Part shown: in pieces, positions 10,701 through 23,044 of the stretch
How positions within the stretch are numbered: position 1 is the first letter of the stretch
Layout of the letters: each line of letters begins with the position of its first letter
Origin: Cardinalis cardinalis
Lineage: Eukaryota > Chordata > Aves > Passeriformes > Cardinalidae
Assembly: GCA_014549065.1 (NCBI GenBank)
Contig: JACDOX010000030.1
Span: 3,169,005-3,233,004 of the forward strand
Length of the DNA stretch: 64,000 nt
Reading direction: 5' to 3'
Made by a program: the position numbers and the translations under genes
Notes under the pieces: model-generated
What the model was told of the DNA's origin: nothing
Databases searched by the model: none
The model's input: the letters and a program-made list of their open reading frames with translations, nothing else

Positions 10701-12085
10701 TCTGGAATGTTTCCTAGTATTCCTCTGCCCAGTTTGGCAGCNTTATATTCTGATTATTAATGGCTCTGAAAATCTTCGGTGAGTGCTGCTGGGCCCCTGA
10801 GTTGTGGTGCTGGTGTTTATTTTGGTGTCTCCAGCTGGCTCAGGAGTGNTTTTGTTAGCTAGTGGTCCTGGACTCTGCTTTCCACTCCCAGGCCCAGTTG
10901 CATATGGATGTCCTGGGCACCAGGGGTGTATAAGCTGGCTGGGGCAGGCAGCTCCCCTCCCTTGTTTGCAGTATCAGTTGAGATCAAATGGGAGAAATGA
11001 ATGTGATAAACCTAAAGAGAAAAAGAGAANGTGTAGATGTTCCAGTCTGGACTGTGGAGTTGGGCAGGGTTTGTAGCTATCTACATCAAGTGAGTGCTCC
11101 NGGCTTTTTTCATGCTCTTTGCACGAGACTTCCAAACTTCTGTGTTTGATTTTTTTGGATTTTCCCCACTCTTTCTTTCTTCACCCTTTTGGTCAATTGA
11201 TATCCAGTCTTTCCAACATTCCTGGTAGGCAAAGCTGTGTTTGCAGGCATTGTTTGGCTTGTGCACCTCCTGTATGGTGGGTGCCTGCCTTGGACGGATA
11301 GGGAGATCAGAGGAAGGCAGAAGTTGTTCCCTGTTGTCCTCAGTGAAGGGTGTGCTCAAAGGGATGAGCAGGTTTCAGCAGCAGCCTGAAGCAAAGCCTG
11401 GGAGCTCCTGGTGCCACAGCCACTGACATGGTTTCAGTGCACTTTTTGAGAAACAGGTGTGTCAATTGCTGCGGGAGTTCATTGTCAGAGATAATGAGAG
11501 TTGCAAGTACGTGAGAGATCTTAGGAAAAAAATCAATGGTGAAACAGTGTTTCAATCTATAGCCTTAGTTAGTAATTTAGTTTTGGAATCTAGTTGTGCT
11601 CAGAGGTGAAACCATTTCCATTCAGGTTTTGTTGAATCACAGTATTAGAGTTGTAAGTCAGTGTTGGGAAGGTTTTGTTTTGTTTAAGAAGCCCTTCCAA
11701 TAATNCCTCAAACTCCTCACAGCTGTTTTCTTTGTGTCTGATTTTAAAAAGTGGCNTTTTTTGCAATATACATTTGAATTTTGTTTTGCAATCAGTAAAA
11801 GGCTCCTCTTTGGCATGGAATATACACATTGTGGACTATTTAACTGGAAGCCAATTTTTTTTTTTGAGCACATATTTTATGAATAAGTTACTAGCATCAC
11901 CTATAGATACACTATAGGTGTAGTATATACTGCTGTAAATAATGTGATGACTTGTATGACTTGTACCTCTGTAGGAGTTTTGCAAAGACTAACACCATGA
12001 GACATTAAACCTCTCCCTAAAATACATGAAAAAAAAAGAAATTACATAAAAATTTTTCTTTGAGAAACAGAGACAGAGGAAAAAA
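7763..12085. other. Presumed intronic DNA, no gene
   Basis: Mixed AT-rich sequence with isolated N bases. GC-richer patches at 8010-8250, 9290-9600, 10190-10470 and 10540-10960 open short frames on several strands at once, a composition effect. A minus-strand frame at 9270-9602 contains CPLC and CAGC pairs but does not match a zinc-finger spacing. A (TAAT)n-like run lies near 7966-7981. No transposon or RNA gene was recognised. Confidence 0.5.
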
Positions 12086-12350
12086 AAATAAAGACAGCTG
12101 GGTGAAACATGTTTCTGTTGATTTGAGAATTCATGTTTTATTTTGTCTAGCAATCAATATGCATTTTTTTTATTTTTAGAAAATAAAAATACGTCATCTG
12201 ATTTCCAATCAGAAAAAACAGAAGACCTATGTTTCTGTATTCCACACGGTTTCATTTTGCACTCCGATTTTAATTTTGCATTTGCGTGTCCTGTTTTCAA
12301 TACAAACATCAGTGNTGGAATCCACTGCTTTTGTAAATTTTTCTTTTAAA
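12086..12350. promoter_or_regulatory. Candidate conserved non-coding element
   Basis: AT-rich block with retained CpGs (TACGTCA at 12190-12196, CACACGG near 12243, CTCCGATT near 12262, TTGCGTG near 12282) and motif-like words such as CAATCAATATGCAT near 12151-12165 (PBX/POU-like). TACGTCA resembles a CREB/ATF half-site. The open frame over it is AT-driven and contains an N, with no recognisable protein. The regulatory role is inferred. Confidence 0.3.
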
Positions 12351-13675
12351 AGGAGAAGGATGCTGATTTCAGTTCAGATATGTAAAGCAACAGCCGTGAC
12401 TCCATGGCTGCTCCTGGTGAAGGAAGAAGCATGGTAGCTTCTGGAATGGCAGCGTCAGACCCTGAGTAGTTGTCTCTGCAGTAGCCCTGTGCTGGGCAGG
12501 CTCATCCTCAACAGCACATGCTGCTCTTCCATTTGCTGTACCTCTGCTTAATTTGTCTCATCTGTGGCACAGCCTCCTCTAAAGAACTCGAGCTTCAGAT
12601 GAAAATGTAGTTCCCAGGCAGAAAGGAACTGCAGTAAAAGTAGTTGTACTACTAGTTTGTCCTATGATTAATAGCAAGACTTGCTTAGAAGTTAGTCTTT
12701 GATTTCCTCTGTTTAATTGTAGCCCTAAGTGAAATGGGTTTTTGATTTATAGAAAATGCAAAATTAGGTACAGAAAGTTTTAAATTACAGTAACAGTAAA
12801 AAATTTCCCACAATAATCATCCCATATTGTTTCAATTCAAAAGAGCTAGGGCTTGATTTGTGTGGGAAAGAATCCATAGCAGCCAAGTTCCACATTTGAA
12901 ACTGGGGAGAGGGGAGGATCAATTACCCTCTTTTGTGAGTATAAAAATATGCCTGAACTTCACTATGTAATACTTTTATCATACNTTCCCTCTTTGGAAG
13001 GGTGTNTTGATTAATTAATTTAGAATAGCTNTTTTCTTACATGGATACCCTGTTTTAAAAGCAAGTAGAAAAATTGTGTTCAAACGTACAAGAACATCAG
13101 TTAAAAAAGCAAAAGCTTTAGGAACAGCAGTGGCTTGTAATTATGATGGAAAACTGANCTATTCTGTTTTATAATATTTGCATTATGCAGAATAGTTCTA
13201 TAAACTGTGAAAGCTCTAACCTAGTTCAATAACAGTAGCTTTNATNGTAGTAGTTTAATTCCTAACCTACNTTTTGGAAGTTCTGCNTGGCTGATCTCAC
13301 TTTTGCTGCACTATATTTGTGTTGACTTTTTCTTTCATTAGACTGCAACGTCTATGTGTGTTTGCAGCACTAATCCTAGATGTTGAGATTCTGGGTAGTT
13401 AAAATATATTCAGTATCATTGAAGCTATTCCGGAGTAAATGACTTTGCTTTAATGGATGAGACCAAATTCTGCTCTATTTACAGGGATAAATGCTGAAAA
13501 ACACTGATCTGACCCATGCAAGTTTGCATGCGAGTTCCTGAGAATAGGAGTTTGGGCCCTTTATATTTGTTTTTTTGTTTANCACAACACAGGTAAAAAT
13601 AATTCTGAAAATAATAATGTAGTTGTTATCCTGTTGGCCAGCTTGGTGGTTTTTAAAATCCTGCTTCACAGTCTC
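12351..13675. other. Non-coding stretch
   Basis: AT-rich sequence with a higher local density of N bases (12985-13287). No gene, RNA or recognisable repeat was seen. A TTAATTAATT run lies near 13011-13020. Confidence 0.5.
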
Positions 13676-14120
13676 CCCTCACATACAGTTTTATTTGGAG
13701 CACACTGAGTTTACAGTTTGAATGTAAAGTGCTGCTTCTATTCCATTTGATTTGGCATGACCGAGATGTAAAATCTAAAAATAAAGCCTAGTATTGATCC
13801 ATTTATCAGCATTTTCAAATTGTACTGCACTTTTGGATAATTTGTTGTTGTAGGATTTTAAGTCAGGTGAGCTCTGCATTTGTGCTGTAGCCTGACAGTT
13901 TAATCAAGATACAAATTTAGAAACAAATCAGCACTGTCTTTTATACAGTGCCTCTAAATCCATGGTAATTTGTACCAGACCTCGGTAACAGGAAAGGATC
14001 GCCGTTTCATGCTACCAATACCAGTGGGTGTTGCTCCCCAGCTGCATCTTATAAGAGAAGATGCAAGAGAAATTAAAGGATCCCCACATGCATTTTTCTG
14101 TAATGTACCTTTTGCAGAGT
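13676..14120. promoter_or_regulatory. Candidate conserved non-coding element
   Basis: A low-N, unique-looking AT-rich block with retained CpGs (GACCGAG near 13760, CTCGGTAAC near 13981, GATCGCCG near 13998) and no repeat similarity. Short frames here are unremarkable. The sequence character resembles vertebrate conserved non-coding elements; conservation itself was not tested. Confidence 0.25.
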
Positions 14121-15560
14121 ACGAGGCTGATGGAAAATTCCCTTGAATGCAGTGTGCAAGCCAGCTGTAAATAGTGCCATATGTTCTGCGTGCTGTAACT
14201 CCTACCTTTTGAGAGCACTGGGCAGTTTTTAAGTGAGCTTTCTTTACTTTGTAGTTTTGGAACGTTTTAAAAAACGTAAGCGCTTGTACTCTGCAAACTC
14301 AGAACAGGGAGGGGAGAGCTCAAGTGCTGCTGGTGCCTACCCTGGCTGCCTCAGGACTCTCCCAGAGGCCTGTTTCGGGGAGCTCTGCTGTGCCAGGACG
14401 TCCCTTGCAGCATGAGCTCGTCCCTGCACGCTCAGCTCCAGCGTATCCGAGCTATAGGCTGAGGCTGTGTGCACTGGCAGCACAGATGGAGTGTGCTCTC
14501 ATTAGGACTGTTTGTTGCCTGTTGGAACACACAGCATATTTCTACCGTGGCATCAACAGTTTCTAAGAACTGAGGTCAAAATAAACAGGTTGCAGTTGGA
14601 TTCAGGAACAGTCTGGGAAACAACTTAAAATTCCCTGCTTAGGCATAACCATGTTCCTAGATAGGTGGGTAGAAAGGCATTCTCATAGCAAGGGCTCATC
14701 TGAATTGATGCAGTGTGGAGTTGCTGAGGCACAGCCTGTAAATTTTCTACAGATATTGGCAAAATTGACCCTATTTTAAAAAAATGAGCAAATTTAAGCC
14801 CAGCACTCCTGCACTGTTTCTCCTGGTCTTTGTAGTGCTTGAGCAAAGTGAGAGCGATGTCCTGGTGCCCGTTTGGAAGGTGCCTGTTCTCACCAGGCCT
14901 CTGCCTCCTGTGCAGGTGCGGGCATTTCCAAAGGCCCTGGCGTGCGCAGGCTCTGCGCAGGAGCAGAGCTGGGGCGCTGGCAGACAACCTCTGGCNAGGC
15001 TCCTGGAAGCTGCTTGGAGTTGTTACTGCCCCAAACTCCCCACCCCACCCTTTCCCTGGGGATTTGTGCTTCCTCAGCAGAACCCACACCTGAGCTGCCT
15101 CATTGCAAACCCGCAGGTCCTGCTCTGGCCCTTGGAAGGGCATCACTGGCTGCGGAGCTGCTGCTGCACGCCCGAGGTCTGAGCCGTGGATTCAGCATGG
15201 AGCCCTCATCCCCAGCAGCCACTGGAGCCCGTGGATTTGGCGTGGAGAGCCCTCATCCCCAGCAGCCAGCTGGAGCAGCCCACTGGGAAAAGGGAGTTTG
15301 GTGTGTGACTGCCAGATTCACCAGTGCCTCTTCCACAGCTGGTAAGTATTCACAGGATCAGCCCATACACACACTCACAGTCCAGGTGACAGCCTGGCCC
15401 CACAGGCATGAAGGAGTTTTAACCAGNGATATCAGTGAATGCAGGGTTTCATTTGTAGTGTTTAAATTTTATGAAAATTGTAGTGCAAAATTTTCTGGAA
15501 CAGGACAAATACTTGTGATGATTTTGGCTTGAGTAGAGATGTAAATAGATTTGCTTCCTG
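14121..15560. other. GC-rich non-coding block
   Basis: GC content is clearly raised at 14300-14480 and 14850-15420. Frames of 173 codons (minus, 14625-15146) and 219 codons (plus, 14873-15532) overlap on opposite strands, and others open in further frames. That is expected when high GC depletes stop codons and is not evidence for a gene. Neither product has recognisable domains, and both cross an N. A short inverted repeat (ACGTTTT/AAAACGT) lies at 14262-14277. Confidence 0.5.
15186..15280. repeat. Imperfect tandem duplication, ~45-50-bp unit
   Basis: Two adjacent units (about 15186-15230 and 15231-15280) each begin GTGGATT and contain GCCCTCATCCCCAGCAGCC. The second carries small insertions and substitutions. 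Confidence 0.75.
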
Positions 15561-15686
15561 ACAGAATCAGCAACAATCACTTGTAAGGGTTTACTCATGT
15601 TAACCTGGTCACAGTTCATTGGCAGCCAAAGGAACTATCCTGTTTGTTGAACTGCAAACACACAAAGGTGCAGCAATCGGCTAGAT

Positions 15687-15730
15687 GTTAGAAAATGTTC
15701 TCATGAGTTTAGTTAGAAAATGTTCTCATG
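15687..15730. repeat. 25-bp-period direct repeat
   Basis: The word GTTAGAAAATGTTCTCATG occurs at 15687-15705 and again at 15712-15730, exactly 25 bases apart. Confidence 0.8.
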
Positions 15731-17382
15731 GGATTTGGGAGTTTTTGGGCAGGGAGGGTTAAATCTAACTCTAGTTTCAGTGGTTAAAATTTAAAAAAAA
15801 ATGTAATTTTTTTTCCTTTTCAGAAATGAAACATTATTGAGCTTATGGTATGCATAANAGTAAATGGCTGATACAGATATGTGTAGTGGAGTAGTGAAAA
15901 GAGGTGTCAAAAGAATTACGAAAATTTTGAAGGCTGATATGGAAAGATGAGTATAATTCTCTAAAAGAAAGGATAGAAAAGAAAGCCTTCCCATATTCTT
16001 TGTTGCTATCAATTTACTGCTGTTGCCATTCTTACTTCCCATGGCATGAGGCGTTCAGTGGTCTGTATTAAAACCACATAATATTATCATCCCTTACTTC
16101 TCCACAGTGACAGGGAAGCAACACTCCTAGAATACCTTATTTATAGGATGATCTTACTGTCNCCACGAGGTTTTCTTGGTTCTTGCTGCTGTTCTCCATA
16201 TGCTTCTACACACAGTTTGTGTGTAACAATGTGCCTTTCCATCCTTGACCCTGGCAGGTCTTGTGCAGCCTCATTCATCCTGACCCACCACCTCTTCCCT
16301 GCTCACAGACAGCTGCTGAGTCTCAAGCTCTTCACTGACTGTGAATGCAGTTGGGAACACTCTCCTCCCCCCCACTTTTAAGTTGGCTCTCAAAGCCCAT
16401 CGCAGATGGTCTGTACCTCATACATAATAAAGATTTTTTTTTTCTTCTGAGGCGGGTTTGTGTGAATGTGAGAGGCAGACAGTCTGGCAAGCTTAGACCT
16501 GTGTTTTTATATTTTTTTTCTAAGTGAGCCTTGAGGGATTTGTTTGCCATAATTTGAAACCCCTTAATAGCTTATGGAGCTCTGTAATATCTTGGTTCCA
16601 GAGGCTGGGACCCGATTTGTCCATTTGATATTTTCCAAGGGGAAGTTATACACATTGGCAAAATGGAGTCAGGGCCCAGCTGGACAAGACAAAGAAATTA
16701 AGCAGAAGCATTGCAGGAGCTAAAGCAGTTGCTTTAGGCAGGTGGTCTTCTAATAAGAGTATGGTAGGTTTGTGCTCACTGTGTGTGTGAGTTGCTTTGG
16801 GGTCACCTGTTATAGCTGTGTATTTCTAACTGCTTGTAAGACTTGTTTCAGTGAGTTCTGTCCCATTTTCTGACTTGAGCAGTAAAGTCTGTGTACCAAA
16901 ATGTCATCAGAACCTCATGTAAGAGCCTAAAGAGCATTTTCAAATGTCAGATAATTTGGATTCTAGGGAGCTCAACACTGCTGCTTGTTAGTTCCTTTCT
17001 GTGTGGTTGTATTGGTGGTGTTATGCTCAGCATTCCAGTAGCCATAAAAACAGGTCCATGTGTGGAAATCTGCTTCATGGGCCAGGCTGCCAGTGGGTTC
17101 TGGGTTTCTGTTCTGCATGGAAGCTGCCATAGAGCTTTTCCTGATCTCTGCACCATGCTTTGGGAGCTGAAAATGTAGAACATATGTGGGAGGAAAGTAA
17201 TGGAAGTGCATTTATACCAGCAGTTTCAGCAGTGGCTTTGACCTCAGTGAGAAAAGATGTGTCAAGGTGAGATATGGAATTGTATGTTTTAAAAGATAAG
17301 GGGAAAACATCCTAAACTAGATTGGATTTTGTTCATGATGAGGAAAAAATTAACAGGTATTTCACTCCTCTGTTGTGCATGT

Positions 17383-17420
17383 TAAGTGCTGTCTGTGTAT
17401 GTGTCTGTGTGTGTGTGTGC
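17383..17420. repeat. (TG)n microsatellite, interrupted
   Basis: A TG-dominated run, interrupted by CTG and ATG units, ends in about six uninterrupted TG pairs. It is a probable polymorphic microsatellite. Confidence 0.75.
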
Positions 17421-17704
17421 TGTTACTCACTATATAGAACAATGAAGTCCAAAACCAACCTGTGAGCTGTAGAGTGTTTGCTAAAATACTTTGGGGTTCA
17501 ATTGTCTGAAGCTTTTGGCTTCAGAGGGAAAAAGTCCCATGGGTGTCAGATAAGACACTTTTCCAGGGCCTGAAGGGTGTCAAGAGTAAGGGTCTCTGAG
17601 AAGTGAACAGAGCAAANAAAATCTTCTGAGAAGAGATGAGCTCCAGGGAACATTCCAATTCGGCAGCAATGGTCAGCAGCACAGGGGGGTCACAGGCTCA
17701 TCCT

Positions 17705-18000
17705 TCAGAGTGGAAGGACCTTGGGAGGCATCTGGTCCAGCCTNCTGCTCAAAGCTTGGCCAGCTGAGACCAGGTGGTTCAAGGTTTTCTCAGTTAGGTC
17801 ATGAAAGCCTCTGAGTGTGGCTTCTGCACACCCTCTCTGTGCAGCCCCTTCCTGCTTGCCTGACTTCATGGCAGGAAGGTTTTCCATTATTTCTGACNTG
17901 GACCTTTTGTATTTCAGATTCTGTCTGTTGTCCCTTGTTCTCCCACCACACCTCACTTTGAACAACCTGCCTCTAGCTTCTCCTAGCCTCCTGTTGCCTG
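17705..18000 (-). mobile_element. Degenerate CR1 LINE 3'-end fragment
   Basis: Read on the + strand, this matches the reverse complement of a CR1 3' end: GGAAGGACCTTGGGAGG followed by CATCTGGTCCAGCC and CTGCTCAAAGC, then a diverged CTGTGCAGCCCCTTCC segment and GTTGTCCCTTGTTCTCCC. The minus-strand frame ends with a peptide resembling the CR1 ORF2 tail (RLDQMPPKVLP). It is a 5'-truncated, diverged copy of about 300 bp, far from full length (CR1 is about 4.5 kb), and cannot be autonomous. The subfamily is not assigned. Confidence 0.75.
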
Positions 18001-18590
18001 TGGAGGGGCTGTCACCAAAGCCTTCTCAGGTCCCTTAGCCCCTTCTCACAGGGCTGGTGGGCATTGTGGGGGTCCCTGTCATTCTGCAGTATTGCTCAGC
18101 AGGCTGAGGGGTGGCACAGGAGCCTCTCAGGACAGTGCTGGGGCTGACCCATGCTGTCCCATGGGATGCTGGCACCAGGACAGGCAGAGTGGCTCCCTGG
18201 GAGCTTCATCGTTCTTGTCCAGCCCCTTTAAGGGGTGTGGGTGTTTTTGCTGACCATCTGCTGGAAGCAGTGCCAGGAGCTGATGCTATTGGCTGGCCTT
18301 GGCCTTCACAGCAGATTCTTGGGTTAATAGTGTGGCGTTACTAATTTCAGGTATTAATATAGAAACATATTAGCTTGGATTCGAAAATCATNTCATAGTT
18401 TAAATGCTAGATGTTCGAGCCCTGTAGAGTTTCTTGGCAGAGTGGTTTTTGAGCTGCTGAGATGCAGGTTTTAAGCATAAAACACAACAATTAGAGATAT
18501 ACTTAGTCTTAAAAATTATTAGGTGTCATGTAATTGCATAACTGCAGAACCCAAGGCTTTAAGAACAATTCTGAGTATCATGAAATTGTG
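18001..18590. other. GC-richer non-coding stretch after CR1
   Basis: 18040-18340 is GC-rich and opens a 77-codon plus frame without recognisable domains. The rest is AT-rich. A GTTCGAGCCC word at 18413-18422 resembles a tRNA B box but lacks a matching A box or acceptor stem. No gene is called. Confidence 0.5.
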
Positions 18591-18880
18591 ATTTGATTTT
18601 AAAATAAAGCAACAGCGATAAGATCAAGAATCTGCTGCTTTTGTAAAGCAAATGTTCATCTGAGAGGGGTTTTTTCAAATAGTGAACCACGTCTGTAAAG
18701 TTCTGAAATGATAGCTGCTATTATGTGCTCATCTGCTTGGCACAGTAATTAAAGTATACATTAATGCTGCGAGACACGTGTTTAGAAGTATGGATTGAAA
18801 TTAATCACCCTGCCCCTATAGAAATTGCATGATGAGTCCAACAGCATATGTGTTGCTATAGAAAGCTGTGAGTTAGTGTA
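18591..18880. promoter_or_regulatory. Candidate conserved enhancer element
   Basis: AT-rich, repeat-free block with retained CpGs (CAGCGATAAG near 18614, CCACGTC near 18688, CTGCGAGACACGTG near 18767). It contains an E-box CACGTG at 18775-18780 and homeodomain-like CAGTAATTAAAG and ACATTAATG words just upstream. The combination resembles developmental enhancers. No alignment was available. Confidence 0.35.
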
Positions 18881-20544
18881 TTGTACATGGGTACAGTTAC
18901 ATTTAGTATTTCATATGTTTTATTAAATATAAATACAAAAATACATTCAGTTTTTTTAAAGCTACCGAGTAGGGTTATTTACATATTTTTCCAGTGTGGG
19001 ANAAGCATTTTTACAGGTAACACTTGCTCTGTAATAACCCCTAAAGATGGAATTGTCAAGCAGCTCAAATACTGCTCAAGGAGTCTTTGAGGTGTCTGCA
19101 AGCAGGCCAAGAGGAATTCCTGCCTCTGTGAGGTGTGGCTCACCCAGGGCCAGCCTGGCACAGCCACAACGGGTCCCTCGTGGAGCCCCAGATGCAGAAT
19201 GGGCTTCTGCTGAGATGAGTTGTGTGGGGGAAGGCCCTTGGCTGCTGAGAGAGAGTGCTAATTCTGCATCCACTGATGAGTTGTATTTTAGATTTAAGCT
19301 TACAATGTCAATTCCATCTCCGGCTTCCTGGGCTTAGGACACAGTTGTCCTGAGAAAGTCTCCAGTGTGAGTTTACAGCCTGTGCAATTACCAAGTGAGG
19401 TGCCACCTCAACCTGTACCATGGTTACTCTGCCTGCCAGAAAAGCTTGGTGATAAATATTCCACAAGAGGCTTGAGAGGCAGCGATGTCACCCCTACACT
19501 GGCCAATTCACCAGGTCAGGTTTGCTCTGTTGCTTTGTGAGGTGGAAGTGGAGGAGCAGGCGTGGATCCTTCCCGCAGTGCTGAGATGCACACNGTGTGC
19601 ATTTCAAAGCACTGCTCACTGCTTCAGTGCAGGGAGCTGCTCTGCTTCCCCAGCCTATGCAGGGAGCAGCTGGAGAGCTGCTGCTTTTCCTGGTGGCACA
19701 GTGCAGTGTCCCAACAAAGGGCATTGCTCCGTGCAGTGCCATTGTGGAGCTCATGGATTGAGAGGGAGAAGCAGCGAGCAGTGGGTTGAGGACACAGAAA
19801 GAGCAGAATCCTTGTCTGGGGCATTGTTTGAGAATCACCGCCCTTGCAAACTTAAAATGTGTGCACAAAATATGTCTTGGTCTTCCTGCTTACAACTCTG
19901 CATATGACCCAGTTAAAAAAATGAGNTTTTTTTGCAAAACTCTGACTTCTATACTCTCACTAGTCTACGTTCCTCTTTGTGTGTTCAAGATCTAAATGCA
20001 GTGTGCAGGCAGCCTTNCTCTCACGGTTAATATTGATATCCTGCCCCAGAGTTACAAAAGCAGAGAAAAGAAAACCCTTACAGANATTTACTGCTTCAGT
20101 TGATACATATTTGCCTGTTGCTGAGTGGTGAAAGTTGTTATTTTTNTTATTTTTGCAGCATATCAGCCTGGATGTAGTCACCCTGTCAGGAGTGTAAAAT
20201 TTACAGCAGAAATTATTTTAATGCTGGAAAAGCTCTTACTCATCNGAACCATCATTCAAAATGCAAAGTGAAAGTTGCCAAGCAGAAGTTTTCCATCCCA
20301 CTGTCTGCAGGACTCCTGCAGGTCNTCTGATGCTTAAGGTAAGATTAAAAATAGAGAGCAAAACAACATCGTTGCAAAGTAGAAGCTGGTGCAAACATGA
20401 AGGTGTCATTCTAAGGCAGAGAGGATCCTCTTTGTGCATTGNCCCCTGTCTATAGGAGCAGTGGCATTGTTAGAAAATTTCTTTGCAATATTTGTTTAAA
20501 TAATCAAAGCAGAAAAGACAATAAGCCCAAGTTTACTACCAGAA

Positions 20545-20580
20545 TTAAATATATNTTAATGTATATATGTATGTATAAAG
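20545..20580. repeat. AT-rich (TATG)n-like simple sequence
   Basis: TATATATG/TATG-type units with one N. It is short and imperfect. Confidence 0.5.
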
Positions 20581-23029
20581 AAATTGCATGGTATTAAAAA
20601 ATAAAGGATGTATTATGTTTTCTTTATTCTTTTGAAAATATGTATGTCAAAGTACAGAAGTGTTTAACTGTGAAAAATAAGTGTTAGTATAAGCAGGGAA
20701 AGTAGGAACCAGTGAGTAGGACAGTGTACTTTGTTTTGCTNAGCTCCTGAGAAATAGCTGAAATACAGAAATAGCTGCATAACCTGTGTACAGGCTNTGC
20801 CATTGTTTGTCCTTAGTGCTTTTGGTTTGTGTTCTGTAGTGGTGTCCATTACATTCAGTGAATTAAACTCTTCCAATGTATTTCCTTATTTCTCTGTTGA
20901 TGTAGCACAGGCAGCTGGGNTGTCATCAGGATCCCTTCTCCATGACTGTAGTCATAGGATTTTATATCAAGAGCATTTTCCAGAGGCTATCAGTATGTTC
21001 TCTTATATATGACATTTTTTCTCTGGTTTGTTTTAGGTCATATATATAACTAAAACACATTCCAGAAAATTTGTTTTCTAAATGTGTGTTGGGCACAGTT
21101 GTTAGTGTTGCAGGTGTTCACATTCAGGGCAATATAAAATGCTGCTTATGACAAAGGAAAAATAATGGAATGCTCACNTTATAGCCCTAGGAGTTTGGCT
21201 TGGGCCTACAAACAGACATTATTTTTCATTTGTTTAGAGACAGTCAAGTTTATAATTAAGACAGTAATGGGCATAAGCATTCTTGCAGCCTTTGTAGCTC
21301 ATCTTTCTTGTGAGCATCAAAGAGAATATTTGTGGTAGAACACACAGTAATAAGTGTGGGGGAATCAACAGCATGCAGTTCCATTTGTTTATTTATTTAT
21401 TGGATCTGGTTATCCCCTATCCTCCCATCATCTGTGCCTCTGCAGTAAAGGCAAAGCATTCCTGTTTTCTCTCATTGCTATCNCTCCAAATGCTGTAGAT
21501 AAGAACGATAGCTGGACACAAGTACCACACTGTGCACCCCAGAACACCAGAGATATTAATGAACACAGGCAAAGACTTGTGTAACCATTACATCAGTGTC
21601 CTATTTCTGGAAATGACTAGTGTAANTTACCATTTGGCTGAGGAATCCATCGTGCTGATCTGGAGCCTGCATGGCCCAACTGTGGATTACATCAAGCACA
21701 TGAAAAAGCTGCCCAGGAATCCTGGCACAGAATGGGATTGTTTTGCTTTGCATAGGAAACCTTGTGTGTTCATGCATGCATGTATATGATACATATGTGA
21801 AGTGGTTTGGATTGCCTGTGTCTGAGGGCAGAGCCCTGTATGGGGCAGATCTTTTAACTTCAGGGGTTGTACATGTTTTATGTCAGCTTTGAGGCAGTTG
21901 AGATGAGCTGGAATGTCAGTCTTGGGGGGTCACTGGTGTGTGAGAGTTGCCACAACACAGTTTGTCTAAGAGCCCTTAGAGAGTCTCTGATTTGATTCCT
22001 CTCACAGCTTGGTCCAAACCAGCTTGTGTTTATTGGCTGTGAAGCCCATTTATGTCTGCATCGCCTGGGGACAGCAGTTTGGGGCTGTGTGTCTGATGAA
22101 AAGGTACTTGGGGGTCAGGAGATTTGAGGCCTTTAATAATTATCTAGAGGAATGACTTCTATTGAGGAAATGTTACCAGTTTGATGATTTTTGTCATAGT
22201 TTATGTCTTTAGTTAGTGCCAGCAGTGTTAAAAAGCTGAGATTTNCGTGTCCATATATTTTACACTGAATTTAAAACACAAATATCTCATCATAAGAATC
22301 TTCTTTTCAAAAACGAAGAGAAAGAAAAAAATATCAATCTGGTTAAGAGGTGGTTGTTCTTATTAAGAAAACAATGACTTATTACTGCTACCTCTGATGT
22401 ATCTAAGTCTAGTAATACATGCATCTCTTTAGGACTAGACCTCAGAATAAATTGCAACATCAGAAACTAAATGAAAATCTTCTAAAACTTGATCCTCATG
22501 TGTTTTTAAGGAAGTGGTCTATTCTAAGAACTCTAATGTATGAAGTCTTGTTAAGATTAAAGTCTCTGGAGGCTGAAGTTCATTTTTTGAGGAAGAAACC
22601 CAGTTAACAATAAAATCAGGTAATGCCAAATTATATTGTCACAAATAATTAAAATAAATTTGAATTCAGAACATCATCAGTGTATACAATAAATAATAGC
22701 TGAGAGGAAAGGCTGACTCCATGCTTGTTAAATTACTTGAAAGTTAATTTGGATGTGTTCAGGTGAATAAAGAGGTTTAGTTGTGTGGGATTTTTTTTTC
22801 CCTTAGCTGCATTTTTCTTTGTAATTCCACAAGAANTGGAATCATTTGGGCTTGTCAGACCCACCTGTGAAAAGCAGATGCCCTTGTACACAACTGATCT
22901 TCACTCAGCTGGTGAGCAATGAATACAGAGAATGGACAGTGCAGTTGCTCCAATATTAAATTGCTCTTGTGAGCCTTTCAAGCTGGATTTCTTTCCAGCC
23001 CACAGGAAATGACTGATAATCCTTTTTTC

Positions 23030-23044
23030 TTTTTTTTTTTTTTT
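23030..23044. repeat. Poly-T tract (T15)
   Basis: Fifteen T residues preceded by a near-continuous T run and followed by CCAGAG. It looks like a strong polypyrimidine tract plus an AG dinucleotide, so it mimics a splice acceptor, but no open exon with a good donor was identified downstream. Confidence 0.7.

Larger units (their letters stand above)
15561..17704. other. Non-coding stretch with short repeats
   Basis: No gene was found. It contains a 19-bp direct repeat at 15687-15705 and 15712-15730 (offset 25) and a TG-rich microsatellite at about 17383-17420. Frames are short and unsupported. Confidence 0.5.

Noticed and set aside
14873..15532. 219-codon plus frame, the longest in the window
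   Set aside because: It overlaps other open frames on both strands in a GC-rich patch, contains two N, and has no domain, signal peptide or splice context.
18413..18422. GTTCGAGCCC resembling a tRNA B box
   Set aside because: No A box at the right distance, no acceptor-stem pairing and no downstream T run.
22182..22239. TGATGA...CTGA spacing resembling a C/D-box snoRNA
   Set aside because: No terminal stem, no internal C'/D' boxes and no recognisable guide sequence; boxes this short are frequent by chance.
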